Positions 52,701 through 59,985 of a stretch of 63,010 nucleotides of DNA are shown here, in pieces (the stretch's first letter is position 1; each line of letters starts with the position of its first letter). Origin of the DNA: a virus; IMG/VR virus record IMGVR_UViG_3300044638_001695, positions 1 to 63,010 of that record; one strand, written 5' to 3'. The position numbers and the translations under genes were made by a program. The notes beneath the pieces are model-generated. The model worked only from the letters and a program-made list of their open reading frames with translations. It did no database searches and was not told the DNA's origin.

Positions 52701-54197
52701 TTAGTAGTAAGCGCCTTTGCGCCTAAATGATCTTGGTTCATCTATTTCATCCGTTTGTAAGCGAATGAACCCGCCTTTGCGGAAACGAAGTAAAGCTTGA
52801 CTTGTACTATCTACAAAGTCATCGTGATCCGAGTTTGGAAATGCTGCTAATTCTTCTATCACTTCTTCTGCCCATCTCTTTGGGGGAGCCCATACCTTTC
52901 CGGATGCAAATAAGTCGGATATAGCGTTAACGCGCACAATCTTATCATTACCCCTAGTCGGCGTAAACTCCTGAACCGGTATGCCCATCGCCCGTAACTC
53001 ATAAATCAGTGGCGCACCAGAGGCTTTGGCTTCCACAATAAACGAATCTGGCTCCCATTCTTTGTAGTATTTCATGGCAATTTCCTTTAACTCCGGAAAC
53101 TCCATCCTCTTTTTAAAGGCGTCTAATAAAATAAGATTAGGATCTTCTGGGTTCTCGTTTGGGTAGAAAACACCCCAAGTCGTACATGCCGAATAGTCAG
53201 CCCTCTCGCTTTTTGAGAATGCCGTATCCCAGCTCTGTAAGATATATTCACATGGAGGAGGCTCTTCTTTCTCCCACAGCTTCCACCAATCTCTCTTAAT
53301 TAACGCACCCTCTTCGGACGTTGGGCTTTGTTGGTACTGAGCATTCCACTTTGCCGGAGGGAGTTCATCTCTGAGAGCGTCTAATTCCTCGTAGCTCCAA
53401 AACTCAGGCCAAAGAGGGTTGCCGGAAGGTAAGATTGCCGGAAATTCAATTAGCTCCCAAGTCTCGCCGTCTCTCTCCATTGAGCTTTGTAAGATCCTGC
53501 CCGTTAAGTCTTTCTTCGACCAGCGCGTCATAACAATCACAATTGACCCACCCGGCTGAAGACGCTGCCGAGGACCTGAGGTGTACCATTCATACACAGA
53601 GTCAAATATCTCAGGGGAAGATGCCGCTAGCTTCGCCTCTTGTTCAGAGTGTGGGTCATCAATAATCAAAAGGTCAGCACCCTTACCCGTTACCGTACCT
53701 CCAACCCCAATAGCAAAATACTCGCCGTTGTGATTAGTTGACCATCGTCCCGCTGCTTTCGAGTCTTGTCTCAAGCTTACATTCGGGAAAACTTTGGCGT
53801 ATTGCTCACTCCCTACTAAGTTCCTCACCTTACGTCCAAATCCCGTCGCCAATTCCGCCGTGTTCGAACACTGGATAATCTTCTTATTAGGATACTTCCC
53901 TAAAAACCAAGCCGGTAAAAGGTAGCTTGCAAACTCAGACTTCGTATGTCGCGGGGGCATATTAATGATCAGTCTCTTTAACCTTCCTTCCGCAATATCT
54001 TGAAACTTCTTTGCCATCACCTTATGGTGTCGCCCATTCACAAACCCGGGCCACATCTCATTTGTGTAAGCCATAAAGTCTTTCTGAGCCTTCTCTCGTT
54101 TAACAGAAGACTCGTAATCCGCAAGCATAGCCAAGAACCCTTCTTGCTCAGCCGCCGGTAAGCTCTCTATGGCTTTCGTGATCTCATCTAAATTCAT
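52701..54197 (-). CDS. terL: terminase large subunit
   Basis: A 498-residue Terminase_6-type motor and nuclease. The ATPase is at the N-half: Walker A NMPPRHTKSEF (79-89), Walker B LLIIDDPH (176-183) and VMTRW (222-226). The nuclease starts at about 318 with LQSWDTAFSKSERADYSACT, where D324 is the first metal ligand. It packages the genome through the portal. The gene overlaps the LexA-like wHTH gene by four bases. Confidence 0.95.
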   Translation of the reverse strand: MNLDEITKAIESLPAAEQEGFLAMLADYESSVKREKAQKDFMAYTNEMWPGFVNGRHHKVMAKKFQDIAEGRLKRLIINMPPRHTKSEFASYLLPAWFLGKYPNKKIIQCSNTAELATGFGRKVRNLVGSEQYAKVFPNVSLRQDSKAAGRWSTNHNGEYFAIGVGGTVTGKGADLLIIDDPHSEQEAKLAASSPEIFDSVYEWYTSGPRQRLQPGGSIVIVMTRWSKKDLTGRILQSSMERDGETWELIEFPAILPSGNPLWPEFWSYEELDALRDELPPAKWNAQYQQSPTSEEGALIKRDWWKLWEKEEPPPCEYILQSWDTAFSKSERADYSACTTWGVFYPNENPEDPNLILLDAFKKRMEFPELKEIAMKYYKEWEPDSFIVEAKASGAPLIYELRAMGIPVQEFTPTRGNDKIVRVNAISDLFASGKVWAPPKRWAEEVIEELAAFPNSDHDDFVDSTSQALLRFRKGGFIRLQTDEIDEPRSFRRKGAYY

Positions 54198-54445
54198 ATA
54201 TTCTTAAACTTAATCCAAGAAGGCCGAACACTTCTTCCACGATTAGGAACCCTCTTACAAGCCCCACTCTCACATAACCTCTTAACCATCCTATGCACAT
54301 TAGACCTACTCTTATCTCCAGTAAGTAACATAATGTCATCTATAGAAGGACCAAACCCAAACCTCTTCCACCACTCCTCTATAACCATATATATCTCTTT
54401 CTGTCTCTCAGTCATAATCTTCTCTATACACTCTTCCCGTTTCAT
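54194..54445 (-). CDS. LexA-like winged-helix protein without protease domain, 83 aa
   Basis: TERQKEIYMVIEEWWKRFGF, GPSIDDIMLLTGDKSRSNVH, RMVKRLCESGACKRVPNRGR is the LexA-type N-terminal winged helix, but the autocleaving peptidase is absent. ATG 54445 is placed 8 bases after GGTGGGGGG. A 23-bp operator with a -10 box lies upstream and a hairpin covers the ribosome site. It may repress its own gene and the other two operator sites. It sits between the terminase genes. Confidence 0.8.
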   Translation of the reverse strand: MKREECIEKIMTERQKEIYMVIEEWWKRFGFGPSIDDIMLLTGDKSRSNVHRMVKRLCESGACKRVPNRGRSVRPSWIKFKNI

Positions 54446-54453
54446 AAAATATA

Positions 54454-54491
54454 CCCCCCCACCCTTTTGTATCCAAAATCATAAGGGGGGT
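54454..54491 (-). promoter_or_regulatory. leader hairpin masking the ribosome site of the wHTH gene
   Basis: On the minus strand ACCCCCC (54491-54485) pairs with GGGGGGT (54459-54453), and TTTTG-GATA-CAAAA forms an inner stem. The pairing hides the GGTGGGGGG ribosome site that lies 8 bases before the ATG. The transcript predicted from the TATAGT at 54503-54498 would begin at this hairpin, so the leader may control translation. Confidence 0.6.
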
Positions 54492-54495
54492 GTTT

Positions 54496-54518
54496 ACACT
54501 ATAACAATGTTACAGTGT
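54496..54518 (-). promoter_or_regulatory. 23-bp palindromic operator with embedded -10 box, copy 2
   Basis: Minus-strand reading ACACTGTAACA-T-TGTTATAGTGT, same orientation to the downstream gene as copies at 11031 and 60759. TATAGT (54503-54498) is the likely -10 box. The site overlaps the last codons of the small terminase gene (stop 54510). It also shares GGATAAATCA just upstream with copy 1. Confidence 0.75.
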
Positions 54519-55286
54519 GTTTGATTTATCCGGATATACATGGGGGGCCTCTTCATTGGATTTTTGATTGGGTGATTCGTGTGGATCTGATTTTTGTGAT
54601 GTTGATTCGTGTGGAATACTATGTATATAGTCCATAGGGTACTCAACGCCTAAGTCGGGGGGTGCGGGTACGGTGGGGTCGTCATCCGGCTGATTCTGAT
54701 TCTCTGGCGGCGTCTCGTTTAACTCGGCGAGTAATGAGTCAGCGTCATCGTTGACTGTGATATCTTCGGCTTGGGTATTCATTACAGTCTTAAGCTGATC
54801 TAATAGGCGTTGACGGATATCGTCTGACTTATGTACTACTAAGGTTTCCTTTCTATCTAAGAATAGTCCAACCTCTGCTACGCTTCCCAGTAGTTTGAGA
54901 CAAGCCACCCTTTGTGCTGGGGGAAACTCTTCGTCTAATACATGCTTGGTTAACTGAGATACGACTAGGGATCTCAATTGAGTAGGGGTTTGGTATTCCT
55001 CGTATGCTTTCTGGGCTCTAAAGGACTCCACTGCTACTTGTATTCTCTCATCCGTTGATAGAACACTCGCACGACTTCCTACACTCTTGGGACTACCCTT
55101 AGCACCATAGGCTTTCCTATATGCTCCTACCTTAGTGCCTTTACCTAATGCTAGCTCTTTAGCGAACTCTATTTGTCTATTAGTAAGGTTGACAGGAGAA
55201 CCACTAGCTCCCCTTAGTAACTCACTCATAGGGATTTGTTCTAGTCCTCTCTCTATCTGTTCTCTACTGAGTTTCAACTTAGCCAT
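54510..55286 (-). CDS. terS: terminase small subunit-like protein
   Basis: A 258-residue protein. Residues about 1-90 show a helix-turn-helix (NLTNRQIEFAKELALGKGTK, then VGAYRKAYGAKGSPKSVGSR) and are like phage small terminases. A middle helical part (LTKHVLDEEFPPAQRVACLK) follows. The C-terminal 70 residues are acidic, Pro/Ser/His-rich and disordered, with a SxPHES repeat-like stretch. It should recognise phage DNA for packaging. No clear ribosome site precedes the ATG. Confidence 0.8.
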   Translation of the reverse strand: MAKLKLSREQIERGLEQIPMSELLRGASGSPVNLTNRQIEFAKELALGKGTKVGAYRKAYGAKGSPKSVGSRASVLSTDERIQVAVESFRAQKAYEEYQTPTQLRSLVVSQLTKHVLDEEFPPAQRVACLKLLGSVAEVGLFLDRKETLVVHKSDDIRQRLLDQLKTVMNTQAEDITVNDDADSLLAELNETPPENQNQPDDDPTVPAPPDLGVEYPMDYIHSIPHESTSQKSDPHESPNQKSNEEAPHVYPDKSNTL

Positions 55287-55330
55287 AAAAATATGCGGGA
55301 TTTTAGGTTTCGGGTTTCTTAACTGGGGAA

Positions 55331-55346
55331 TGTTCCACGTGAAACA
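55331..55346. promoter_or_regulatory. canonical parS site 1
   Basis: TGTTCCACGTGAAACA fits the bacterial chromosomal parS consensus TGTTNCACGTGAAACA at all positions. It lies 45 bases before the small terminase start. A ParB dimer, from host or phage, should be able to load here. A 16-base match is very unlikely by chance, and a second one lies 149 bases away. Confidence 0.88.
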
Positions 55347-55479
55347 TGGGGTACAAAAGAAGAATATACGATTACTGGGGGAATGTACAGCACCCTAGGA
55401 ACGATTTAAACCCACCGCCACGCCTTTTATGGCTTAGTTGATACCTAGACATAGGGCAAAACAACGCTTACTTTTTATA

Positions 55480-55495
55480 TGTTTCACGTGAAACA
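55480..55495. promoter_or_regulatory. canonical parS site 2
   Basis: TGTTTCACGTGAAACA is the exact full palindrome of parS. The two sites flank about 130 bases of non-coding DNA between the late and early operons, and form a small centromere-like cluster. Confidence 0.9.
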
Positions 55496-55624
55496 ATCCT
55501 AATCATATTAGGGTAAACACCTAGAAAATAATTGATAATTATATGTATTGAGATGCAATAGGTGTGATCTAATTAACCAATGCAATACATCAATATTTAT
55601 TAACCATGTATAGGAGTAGTAACT

Positions 55625-55867
55625 ATGAGCATAACGACACAACCTTACGTTATCAATAAATTGACTTTCTTTCGACGTGTTATCCCCACACGCTCCGCAA
55701 AGCTGAACACTTTCGAAGTGTTTCCATCTGAACAGCACAAATTAAACATTGTTAGAACAAGCCTAGAAACCCCTACAGGCACAGCCCATAGTGTCGGCTT
55801 TGTGTTTGATGGTGTCGCTTATCACCTTGAATCAGAAATGAAATTCACCCCAAACCAACCGGAGTAA
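55625..55867 (+). CDS. first gene of the small-gene operon, 80 aa
   Basis: ATG 55625 follows AGGAGTAGTAACT. The product is beta-like and neutral (TTQPYVINKLTFFRRVIPTR). The first gene after the parS and AT-rich region, so it should be strongly made early. No family recognised. Confidence 0.7.
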   Translation: MSITTQPYVINKLTFFRRVIPTRSAKLNTFEVFPSEQHKLNIVRTSLETPTGTAHSVGFVFDGVAYHLESEMKFTPNQPE

Positions 55868-55873
55868 TACACC

Positions 55874-56083
55874 ATGAAAACCACAATAAACGGCATCACA
55901 ATAGAGATCGAACAATATGACGATTCTTCAAATTGTTTCCTCTCTTATAAAAAATATGATTCTTCCCTAGCACTCGCTGAGGACTTGGGAGGTTTTGAGG
56001 ACAGCGACACAGGAGAGATACACCCAATTGATCCGGCAACGCTTTATAAAATTTCAGCTTGGGCTTATGCCAACGGATACTGA
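55874..56083 (+). CDS. small acidic protein, 69 aa
   Basis: Starts six bases after the previous stop. Acidic in the middle (EDLGGFEDSDTGEIHPIDPA) with a Trp/Tyr C-terminal helix (KISAWAYANGY). Acidic small proteins of this kind may mimic DNA or bind host enzymes. No family recognised. Confidence 0.65.
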   Translation: MKTTINGITIEIEQYDDSSNCFLSYKKYDSSLALAEDLGGFEDSDTGEIHPIDPATLYKISAWAYANGY

Positions 56084-56089
56084 GGAACA

Positions 56090-56275
56090 ATGACAATGAA
56101 CATTACCGTATCAATCAAGAGCCACTACGGCACACAGTACATATACCCCGTTTGCGATGCCGCTCAAAAGCTTTGCGACCTTACTGGAAAGAAAACCCTC
56201 AGCCAACGGGATATTGGCATCATTAAATACCTAGGTTATTCCATCAACGTACAACAGCCGGAGATTACATTGTGA
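56090..56275 (+). CDS. small phage protein, 61 aa
   Basis: Two starts fit (56090, 56096); a GAGGAAC precedes both. The product (ITVSIKSHYGTQYIYPVCDA, DLTGKKTLSQRDIGIIKYLG) looks like a compact alpha/beta domain. Overlaps the next gene. Confidence 0.65.
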   Translation: MTMNITVSIKSHYGTQYIYPVCDAAQKLCDLTGKKTLSQRDIGIIKYLGYSINVQQPEITL

Positions 56276-56655
56276 ACAATCAAACCCTTTTAGACTTACT
56301 CACTCTTGCCCTTCCCTATGTTGAGGACTGCGCCGAGAATACAGACTATAAACCCGCCGCCGTTCAGGCACTCGCCGACCGCATACGGGCAGAAATTAAC
56401 GCAAGCGATTGGGACTATTACGAGTTTTCAATAGGAGAGCATTTTGTCCCCGCCATTATCAATGGCGACTACACCGGATTAAACGACACCGAAGAAAGAC
56501 AGTTAGATAAATTTTTAGCTGAATATAAAAATGGTCACTGGGGATATGAGGACTTAATAGGATTCTCTGAGGACTGCAGGACTTGCGAAGTATGCGACCA
56601 ATACACCAAAACAATGCAATTGCGCTTTCACTTTAAACAATCAGACAGAGGTTAA
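56272..56655 (+). CDS. conserved mobile-element protein, 127 aa
   Basis: GTG 56272 gives a GTGA overlap. The block FSIGEHFVPAIINGDYTGLN, DTEERQLDKFLAEYKNGHWG is a small domain met in many phages and plasmids. A C-terminal CRTCEVCDQY may bind metal. Found often near antirestriction genes; function unknown. Confidence 0.72.
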   Translation: MNNQTLLDLLTLALPYVEDCAENTDYKPAAVQALADRIRAEINASDWDYYEFSIGEHFVPAIINGDYTGLNDTEERQLDKFLAEYKNGHWGYEDLIGFSEDCRTCEVCDQYTKTMQLRFHFKQSDRG

Positions 56656-56658
56656 GCC

Positions 56659-56883
56659 ATGACACGCAAAGACTACGAACTTATCGCCGCCGTTTTAAAA
56701 CGATACACCGACACAGACAACGCCCACATCGAACACATGGCAGAAACGGACTTCGAACCATCAGACACAGACCGAGCCAGATCGAGCCGCACCCGTCTTA
56801 TTATGCGGGATATTGCAACCGCACTAGAAACAGAAAACCCCCACTTTAATCGTATAACATTCTATAAGGCTTGCGGACTATGA
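56659..56883 (+). CDS. conserved small phage protein, 74 aa
   Basis: The start TRKDYELIAAVLKRYTDTDN and the end NRITFYKACGL mark a small helical protein common in phages of Proteobacteria. Function unknown. ATGA overlap with the next gene. Confidence 0.7.
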   Translation: MTRKDYELIAAVLKRYTDTDNAHIEHMAETDFEPSDTDRARSSRTRLIMRDIATALETENPHFNRITFYKACGL

Positions 56884-57008
56884 CCGACCACCACACCCCA
56901 CAACGCCAAGCATGGCTTAGGACTCTGCAACCCCGTCCATTTCTTGCAGATACCGCCGCCGCACTATTAGCCGTCCTTGCTTTACTCGCCGCCCTTTTTG
57001 TTTTATAA
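56880..57008 (+). CDS. single-pass membrane peptide, 42 aa
   Basis: ATGA overlap. The last 19 residues are one hydrophobic helix (TAAALLAVLALLAALFVL), the first half is basic and polar. It should sit in the inner membrane with the N-terminus in the cytoplasm. Too small to assign; a superinfection or early membrane factor is possible. Confidence 0.6.
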   Translation: MTDHHTPQRQAWLRTLQPRPFLADTAAALLAVLALLAALFVL

Positions 57009-57035
57009 ATACAATACACGAGATCCGGAGAAATC

Positions 57036-57329
57036 ATGTCACACCAACAAGAGGCACTACAGCGTGCGACCACTTCGCAAAGCTTCAGCAACTATCCCCT
57101 AATCATTCAGGGCTTCAGCGAGCGAGGCATCCCGCCCGAACAGATCCGCCCCCGAGAGAATGTTTTTACTTTCAACGCTTGGAGACAACTCAGCCGCACC
57201 GTAAAGAAGGGAGAGAAGGGAGTGCAGATTATTACTTGGATACCCTGCGAGAAGGACGGCGAGAAGTTTATGCGACCAAAGACTACTACCGTTTTCCACA
57301 TTACCCAAACTCAGGAGCTAACAAAATGA
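57036..57329 (+). CDS. ArdC N-terminal-like ssDNA-binding protein, 97 aa
   Basis: The core RENVFTFNAWRQLSRTVKKG, EKGVQIITWIPC is the N-terminal single-strand-binding domain of ArdC antirestriction proteins. The metallopeptidase half is missing. ATG follows CCGGAGAAATC. It may protect entering single-stranded or damaged DNA, or may just be a relative that lost the antirestriction role. Confidence 0.78.
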   Translation: MSHQQEALQRATTSQSFSNYPLIIQGFSERGIPPEQIRPRENVFTFNAWRQLSRTVKKGEKGVQIITWIPCEKDGEKFMRPKTTTVFHITQTQELTK

Positions 57330-57652
57330 TCCAGACCATTAATATATTTGATTTTCGGGACGCGTTTCACCGCATGGGGCGAACTGAGCAATTCAGTAAC
57401 GCCGCCCTGAAAGTTATTTTCGACTACATCGAAGACTACGAACGGGACACAGGCGAACAGGTCGAGCTAGACCCGATAGCTATTTGTTGCGACTGGGCAG
57501 AAGACACGCCCGAAGGTATCGCACACGACCACGACATAGACCTAGAGGGAGTAGAAGAGGACGATATCCACTCCGCCGTAATGGAGTACCTCTGCGACTC
57601 GACACACGCCGAAGACACAGGAACGGGCACGATTGTTTACATCAAATTCTAA
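57326..57652 (+). CDS. conserved acidic phage protein, 108 aa
   Basis: ATG 57326 overlaps the ArdC-like stop by four bases; the longer frame from 57179 would lie inside that gene. The pattern INIFDFRDAFHRMGRTEQFS, IFDYIEDYERDTGEQVELDP, CCDWAEDTPEGIA is conserved in phages and plasmids of Proteobacteria. Very acidic, so DNA mimicry is possible. Confidence 0.72.
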   Translation: MIQTINIFDFRDAFHRMGRTEQFSNAALKVIFDYIEDYERDTGEQVELDPIAICCDWAEDTPEGIAHDHDIDLEGVEEDDIHSAVMEYLCDSTHAEDTGTGTIVYIKF

Positions 57653-57662
57653 GAGGCACGCC

Positions 57663-57809
57663 ATGCAAACCGACCTTATGAAATTGTCAAATAGTCTTTT
57701 CGACCTGTCGAGGGACTGTCCCAAGGAATACGAAACCGTATTAATTGAGGCATCAATAGCACTTATGAAAATCAACACCGCAACCGAGGCACACCATGCA
57801 ATCAATTAA
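57663..57809 (+). CDS. small phage protein, 48 aa
   Basis: ATG 57663 follows AGAGGCACGCC. A small helical product (LMKLSNSLFDLSRDCPKEYE). Its end overlaps the next gene by 14 bases. No family recognised. Confidence 0.55.
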   Translation: MQTDLMKLSNSLFDLSRDCPKEYETVLIEASIALMKINTATEAHHAIN

Positions 57810-57975
57810 CTATATTCACCAAGAACTAATTACAGTTTGCCCTTTCCCGCCCGAGAACGAGCCGCATTTTATTATCCAGATCCGCTCATTTTCCGGACGA
57901 AAGACCAAGCATATAAACATTACGCCCGAGCAGTTTAAAAAGATCGAGCGAATTCTAGAGGGTTTGCCATGCTAA
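57796..57975 (+). CDS. small phage protein, 59 aa
   Basis: Overlaps both neighbours. The product has a beta-like first half (ELITVCPFPPENEPHFIIQI) and ends with a helix (TPEQFKKIERILEGLPC). No family recognised. Confidence 0.55.
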   Translation: MQSINYIHQELITVCPFPPENEPHFIIQIRSFSGRKTKHINITPEQFKKIERILEGLPC

Positions 57976-58181
57976 GAGATCTAGCCGCCGCAGTAATCGA
58001 AACCCTACCCGCTCAGTCCGGCACACTTTATGCCGCCTTGATGGGGCAGGGATGCACGCTCAGCCAATACGAGCAGATCCTAGAAGCACTCACCGAGACC
58101 GGACTAATACGGCAGGACGGGCAGTTAATCGACAGCACGCCACAGGGTAAAAGCTTTTTACTACTGGCATCAAAAGGCTAA
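57969..58181 (+). CDS. winged-helix-like protein, 70 aa
   Basis: Residues 15-65 fit a compact wHTH (SGTLYAALMGQGCTLSQYEQ, ILEALTETGLIRQDGQLIDS) with a wing before TPQGKSF. It may control transcription of the phage. Confidence in the fold is moderate; the protein is only 70 residues long. Confidence 0.6.
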   Translation: MLRDLAAAVIETLPAQSGTLYAALMGQGCTLSQYEQILEALTETGLIRQDGQLIDSTPQGKSFLLLASKG

Positions 58182-58219
58182 TTTTTGGGAATTCCCTACA
58201 CGCAAAAAAGGACTACAAA

Positions 58220-58399
58220 ATGCAAATCTCTTACCACAAAAAACATCCAGTCAAAGGTTGGCATCATGTTATTACGGCAGACGCAAAAGACCCGCACGCA
58301 TGGCGCACCGATCAAGACCAATTTGTAATTCAATTTATAAAGAAAACAGGCGCAGGAGTTGTCACAATGGGCGCATCAATGTGGGAGGTCAAGAAATGA
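58220..58399 (+). CDS. small phage protein, 59 aa
   Basis: ATG 58220 follows AAGGACTACAAA. The product is His/Trp/Lys-rich (SYHKKHPVKGWHHVITADAK). The stop overlaps the next gene as ATGA. No family recognised. Confidence 0.6.
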   Translation: MQISYHKKHPVKGWHHVITADAKDPHAWRTDQDQFVIQFIKKTGAGVVTMGASMWEVKK

Positions 58400-58563
58400 T
58401 TCGATCCGGCTCTTGGGTAATCGTCAACCGACAAACAGGCGAGGCAATACTGGAAACCTTCAGCGAAAAGGTAACTAAGGCTATCAACACAAAAAAGTAT
58501 CAGGTAATGACAGCATACGACTACCTATGCAAACTCAACGCAAACATCAAGGCACAACGATGA
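58396..58563 (+). CDS. small phage protein, 55 aa
   Basis: ATG 58396 is preferred because of the four-base overlap; the longer frame from 58258 covers the previous gene. The product (GSWVIVNRQTGEAILETFSE, KVTKAINTKKYQVMTAYDYL) looks like a small alpha/beta domain. No family recognised. Confidence 0.6.
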   Translation: MIRSGSWVIVNRQTGEAILETFSEKVTKAINTKKYQVMTAYDYLCKLNANIKAQR

Positions 58564-58715
58564 AACACCTATTCAACATATGGCTACAAGGTCAGCACTC
58601 GGTAACGACCATTATGGCAAACAGCGCACAGCAAGCCGCTACTATTTTTATTGCTCGCAATGATCTAGAAATAGCAGAAGATCATCCAGACCTAAACATC
58701 AAGCAGATTTATTAA
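58560..58715 (+). CDS. small phage protein, 51 aa
   Basis: ATGA overlap sets the start at 58560. The product has short strands and one Ala-rich helix (SAQQAATIFIARNDLEIAED). Its HSVTTIMANSAQQAA part recalls the KTYQVTIKA group at 59108, weakly. No function known. Confidence 0.58.
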   Translation: MKHLFNIWLQGQHSVTTIMANSAQQAATIFIARNDLEIAEDHPDLNIKQIY

Positions 58716-58727
58716 AAGGCTATCAAA

Positions 58728-58946
58728 ATGAAATACGAAACCAAGTGCTGTACTGTTTTCGATATACCAAGCGATCCGCTTGCCCGTAAGGTGCATTTTT
58801 ATGATGTAACTATTGCGCTGAATTCTTGGGATGAAAACGAAGACGCAGAGGACGAGCAGATTTTCTTTTATATGGACGGGCAACCACTAGAAGTCGGCAT
58901 GATTTTAGGTGATGGCTTTGTAGTTTCACACATTGACGAGGAATAA
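58728..58946 (+). CDS. small acidic protein, 72 aa
   Basis: The product has beta-like sections and an acidic block (WDENEDAEDEQIFFYMDGQP). No ribosome site of note beyond AAAAGG. No family recognised. Confidence 0.62.
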   Translation: MKYETKCCTVFDIPSDPLARKVHFYDVTIALNSWDENEDAEDEQIFFYMDGQPLEVGMILGDGFVVSHIDEE

Positions 58947-58949
58947 TAA

Positions 58950-59111
58950 ATGAACATCACACCAGACCAAATTAGCAAGATCAGAGAAGCAATGCACCTC
59001 GCAGGGTACTTTGCAGAAAACCCAAGCAAAGAGCAAACCGCCCAAGACAGGTCAACAGTTAGAACGGCATGGGAAGTAATTTATTCAATCGAACGAGGAG
59101 AGCAAGAATGA
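58950..59111 (+). CDS. MNIT-family small protein 1, 53 aa
   Basis: Starts NITPDQISKIREAMHLAGYF and ends with AWEVIYSIERGEQE. It is one of three paralogues here (others 59278, 59448) with the same start, the same LAGYF-like motif near residue 18 and a helical end. The copies are interleaved with other small genes. Function unknown. Confidence 0.65.
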   Translation: MNITPDQISKIREAMHLAGYFAENPSKEQTAQDRSTVRTAWEVIYSIERGEQE

Positions 59112-59281
59112 AAACCTACCAAGTAACTATCAAAGCAGTTATTACAAAGACTTTCGAAGTGGAGTGCGAAGAGGAGGGGCAAGCATACGAGGAGGCGTGC
59201 GAGTTATTTAGCTGTGATTGTGATGGGGTTGACGAGGACTATGAACAAGACGCAATTTCAATTAAAGAGGTGACAGCATGA
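59108..59281 (+). CDS. KxYxVTxxA-family small protein 1, 57 aa
   Basis: ATGA overlap. KTYQVTIKAVITKTFEVECE then a helix EGQAYEEACELF and an acidic tail. It shares its layout with the protein at 60827 (KNYEVTLIATVRKVIPVRAN). It ends EVTA, encoded by the GAGGTGACAGC junction that starts the next gene. Confidence 0.62.
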   Translation: MKTYQVTIKAVITKTFEVECEEEGQAYEEACELFSCDCDGVDEDYEQDAISIKEVTA

Positions 59282-59451
59282 ACATTACAAAAGAGCAATT
59301 TCAAGCAATCGAATGGGCACTCACTCTTGCAGAGTATTTTGTAGCCGATCAAGAGCCATCTAATGATTGTCATAAGGATGATTTAGAAACCCTGACAAAT
59401 GCACAGAAAGCCATTGCAGAGGTTCGTAAACAAAATGAGGTGACAACATGA
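59278..59451 (+). CDS. MNIT-family small protein 2, 57 aa
   Basis: Starts NITKEQFQAIEWALTLAEYF; same family as 58950 and 59448. Ends KQNEVTT, written by the GAGGTGACAAC junction. ATGA overlaps on both sides. Helical and acidic. Function unknown. Confidence 0.62.
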   Translation: MNITKEQFQAIEWALTLAEYFVADQEPSNDCHKDDLETLTNAQKAIAEVRKQNEVTT

Positions 59452-59621
59452 ACATCACGCCGGAACAACTAAGCACAATCAGATCCGCTCTATGGCTTGC
59501 AGGGTGGCTTGTCACAGACTCAGAAAAAGACGGGTACATCGAACTACTTGAATCCGACAGAGCCACTGTTAAGAAGGCTTGGGATACCGTCTATCAAATA
59601 GAACTAGGGGTAACAGCATGA
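59448..59621 (+). CDS. MNIT-family small protein 3, 57 aa
   Basis: Starts NITPEQLSTIRSALWLAGWL; third paralogue. The end (AWDTVYQIELGVTA) is close to the end of copy 1 (AWEVIYSIERGEQE). ATGA overlaps on both sides. The sequence divergence shows the duplication is not recent. Confidence 0.62.
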   Translation: MNITPEQLSTIRSALWLAGWLVTDSEKDGYIELLESDRATVKKAWDTVYQIELGVTA

Positions 59622-59851
59622 AGATAACGCTCAGGGACTACCAAACAAAAGAGTTTGTTAATTCAATAGGTATCGTTGACAAAGGGGTGTTTGTATTAGA
59701 AAAACCTAGCCCGACTTGGTATCGAGAGTACGCCGAGGCTTTGTATTTTATTAACAATGCCGATGCAATGACCGGAGTTATTGCCGATGACTGGACAGAT
59801 GACTACGAAACACCAATCAAACCCTACATGACTTACGAGGTGACAGAATGA
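59618..59851 (+). CDS. small phage protein, 77 aa
   Basis: ATGA overlap sets the start. The product (KITLRDYQTKEFVNSIGIVD, KPSPTWYREYAEALYF) is alpha/beta and acidic, with a late DDWTDDYETP. It ends EVTE through the repeated GAGGTGACA junction. No family recognised. Confidence 0.6.
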   Translation: MKITLRDYQTKEFVNSIGIVDKGVFVLEKPSPTWYREYAEALYFINNADAMTGVIADDWTDDYETPIKPYMTYEVTE

Positions 59852-59985
59852 ACGCTATAAACACAATCCAATCACTTATCAACCTGATATACGAACTCTA
59901 TCCTGACGATCCGGCGATGTACGACTGCGAGGCAATCATTCAGAACGCACAAGAAACTATCAAACAACTAAAGGAACTAGCATGA
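59848..59985 (+). CDS. small helical protein, 45 aa
   Basis: ATGA overlap with the previous gene and four-base overlap with the next. The product is helical and acidic (NTIQSLINLIYELYPDDPAM). No family recognised. Confidence 0.58.
   Translation: MNAINTIQSLINLIYELYPDDPAMYDCEAIIQNAQETIKQLKELA

Larger units (their letters stand above)
55287..55624. other. non-coding control region between late and early operons
   Basis: A 338-base gap where the two strands diverge. It holds two parS sites and, from 55500, an AT-rich part with short repeats (ATTAACCA twice, ATGCAATA twice, TATTG/CAATA inverted). Divergent promoters must lie here, but no hexamer pair is convincing; TTGAGA near 55548 may be one -35. 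It may also hold the replication origin. Confidence 0.6.

Noticed and set aside
54496-54518. Operator as a host LexA (SOS) box
   Set aside because: CTGT and ACAG are 9 bases apart and in an odd-length palindrome; the usual LexA box has 8. Host SOS control is not excluded but not supported.
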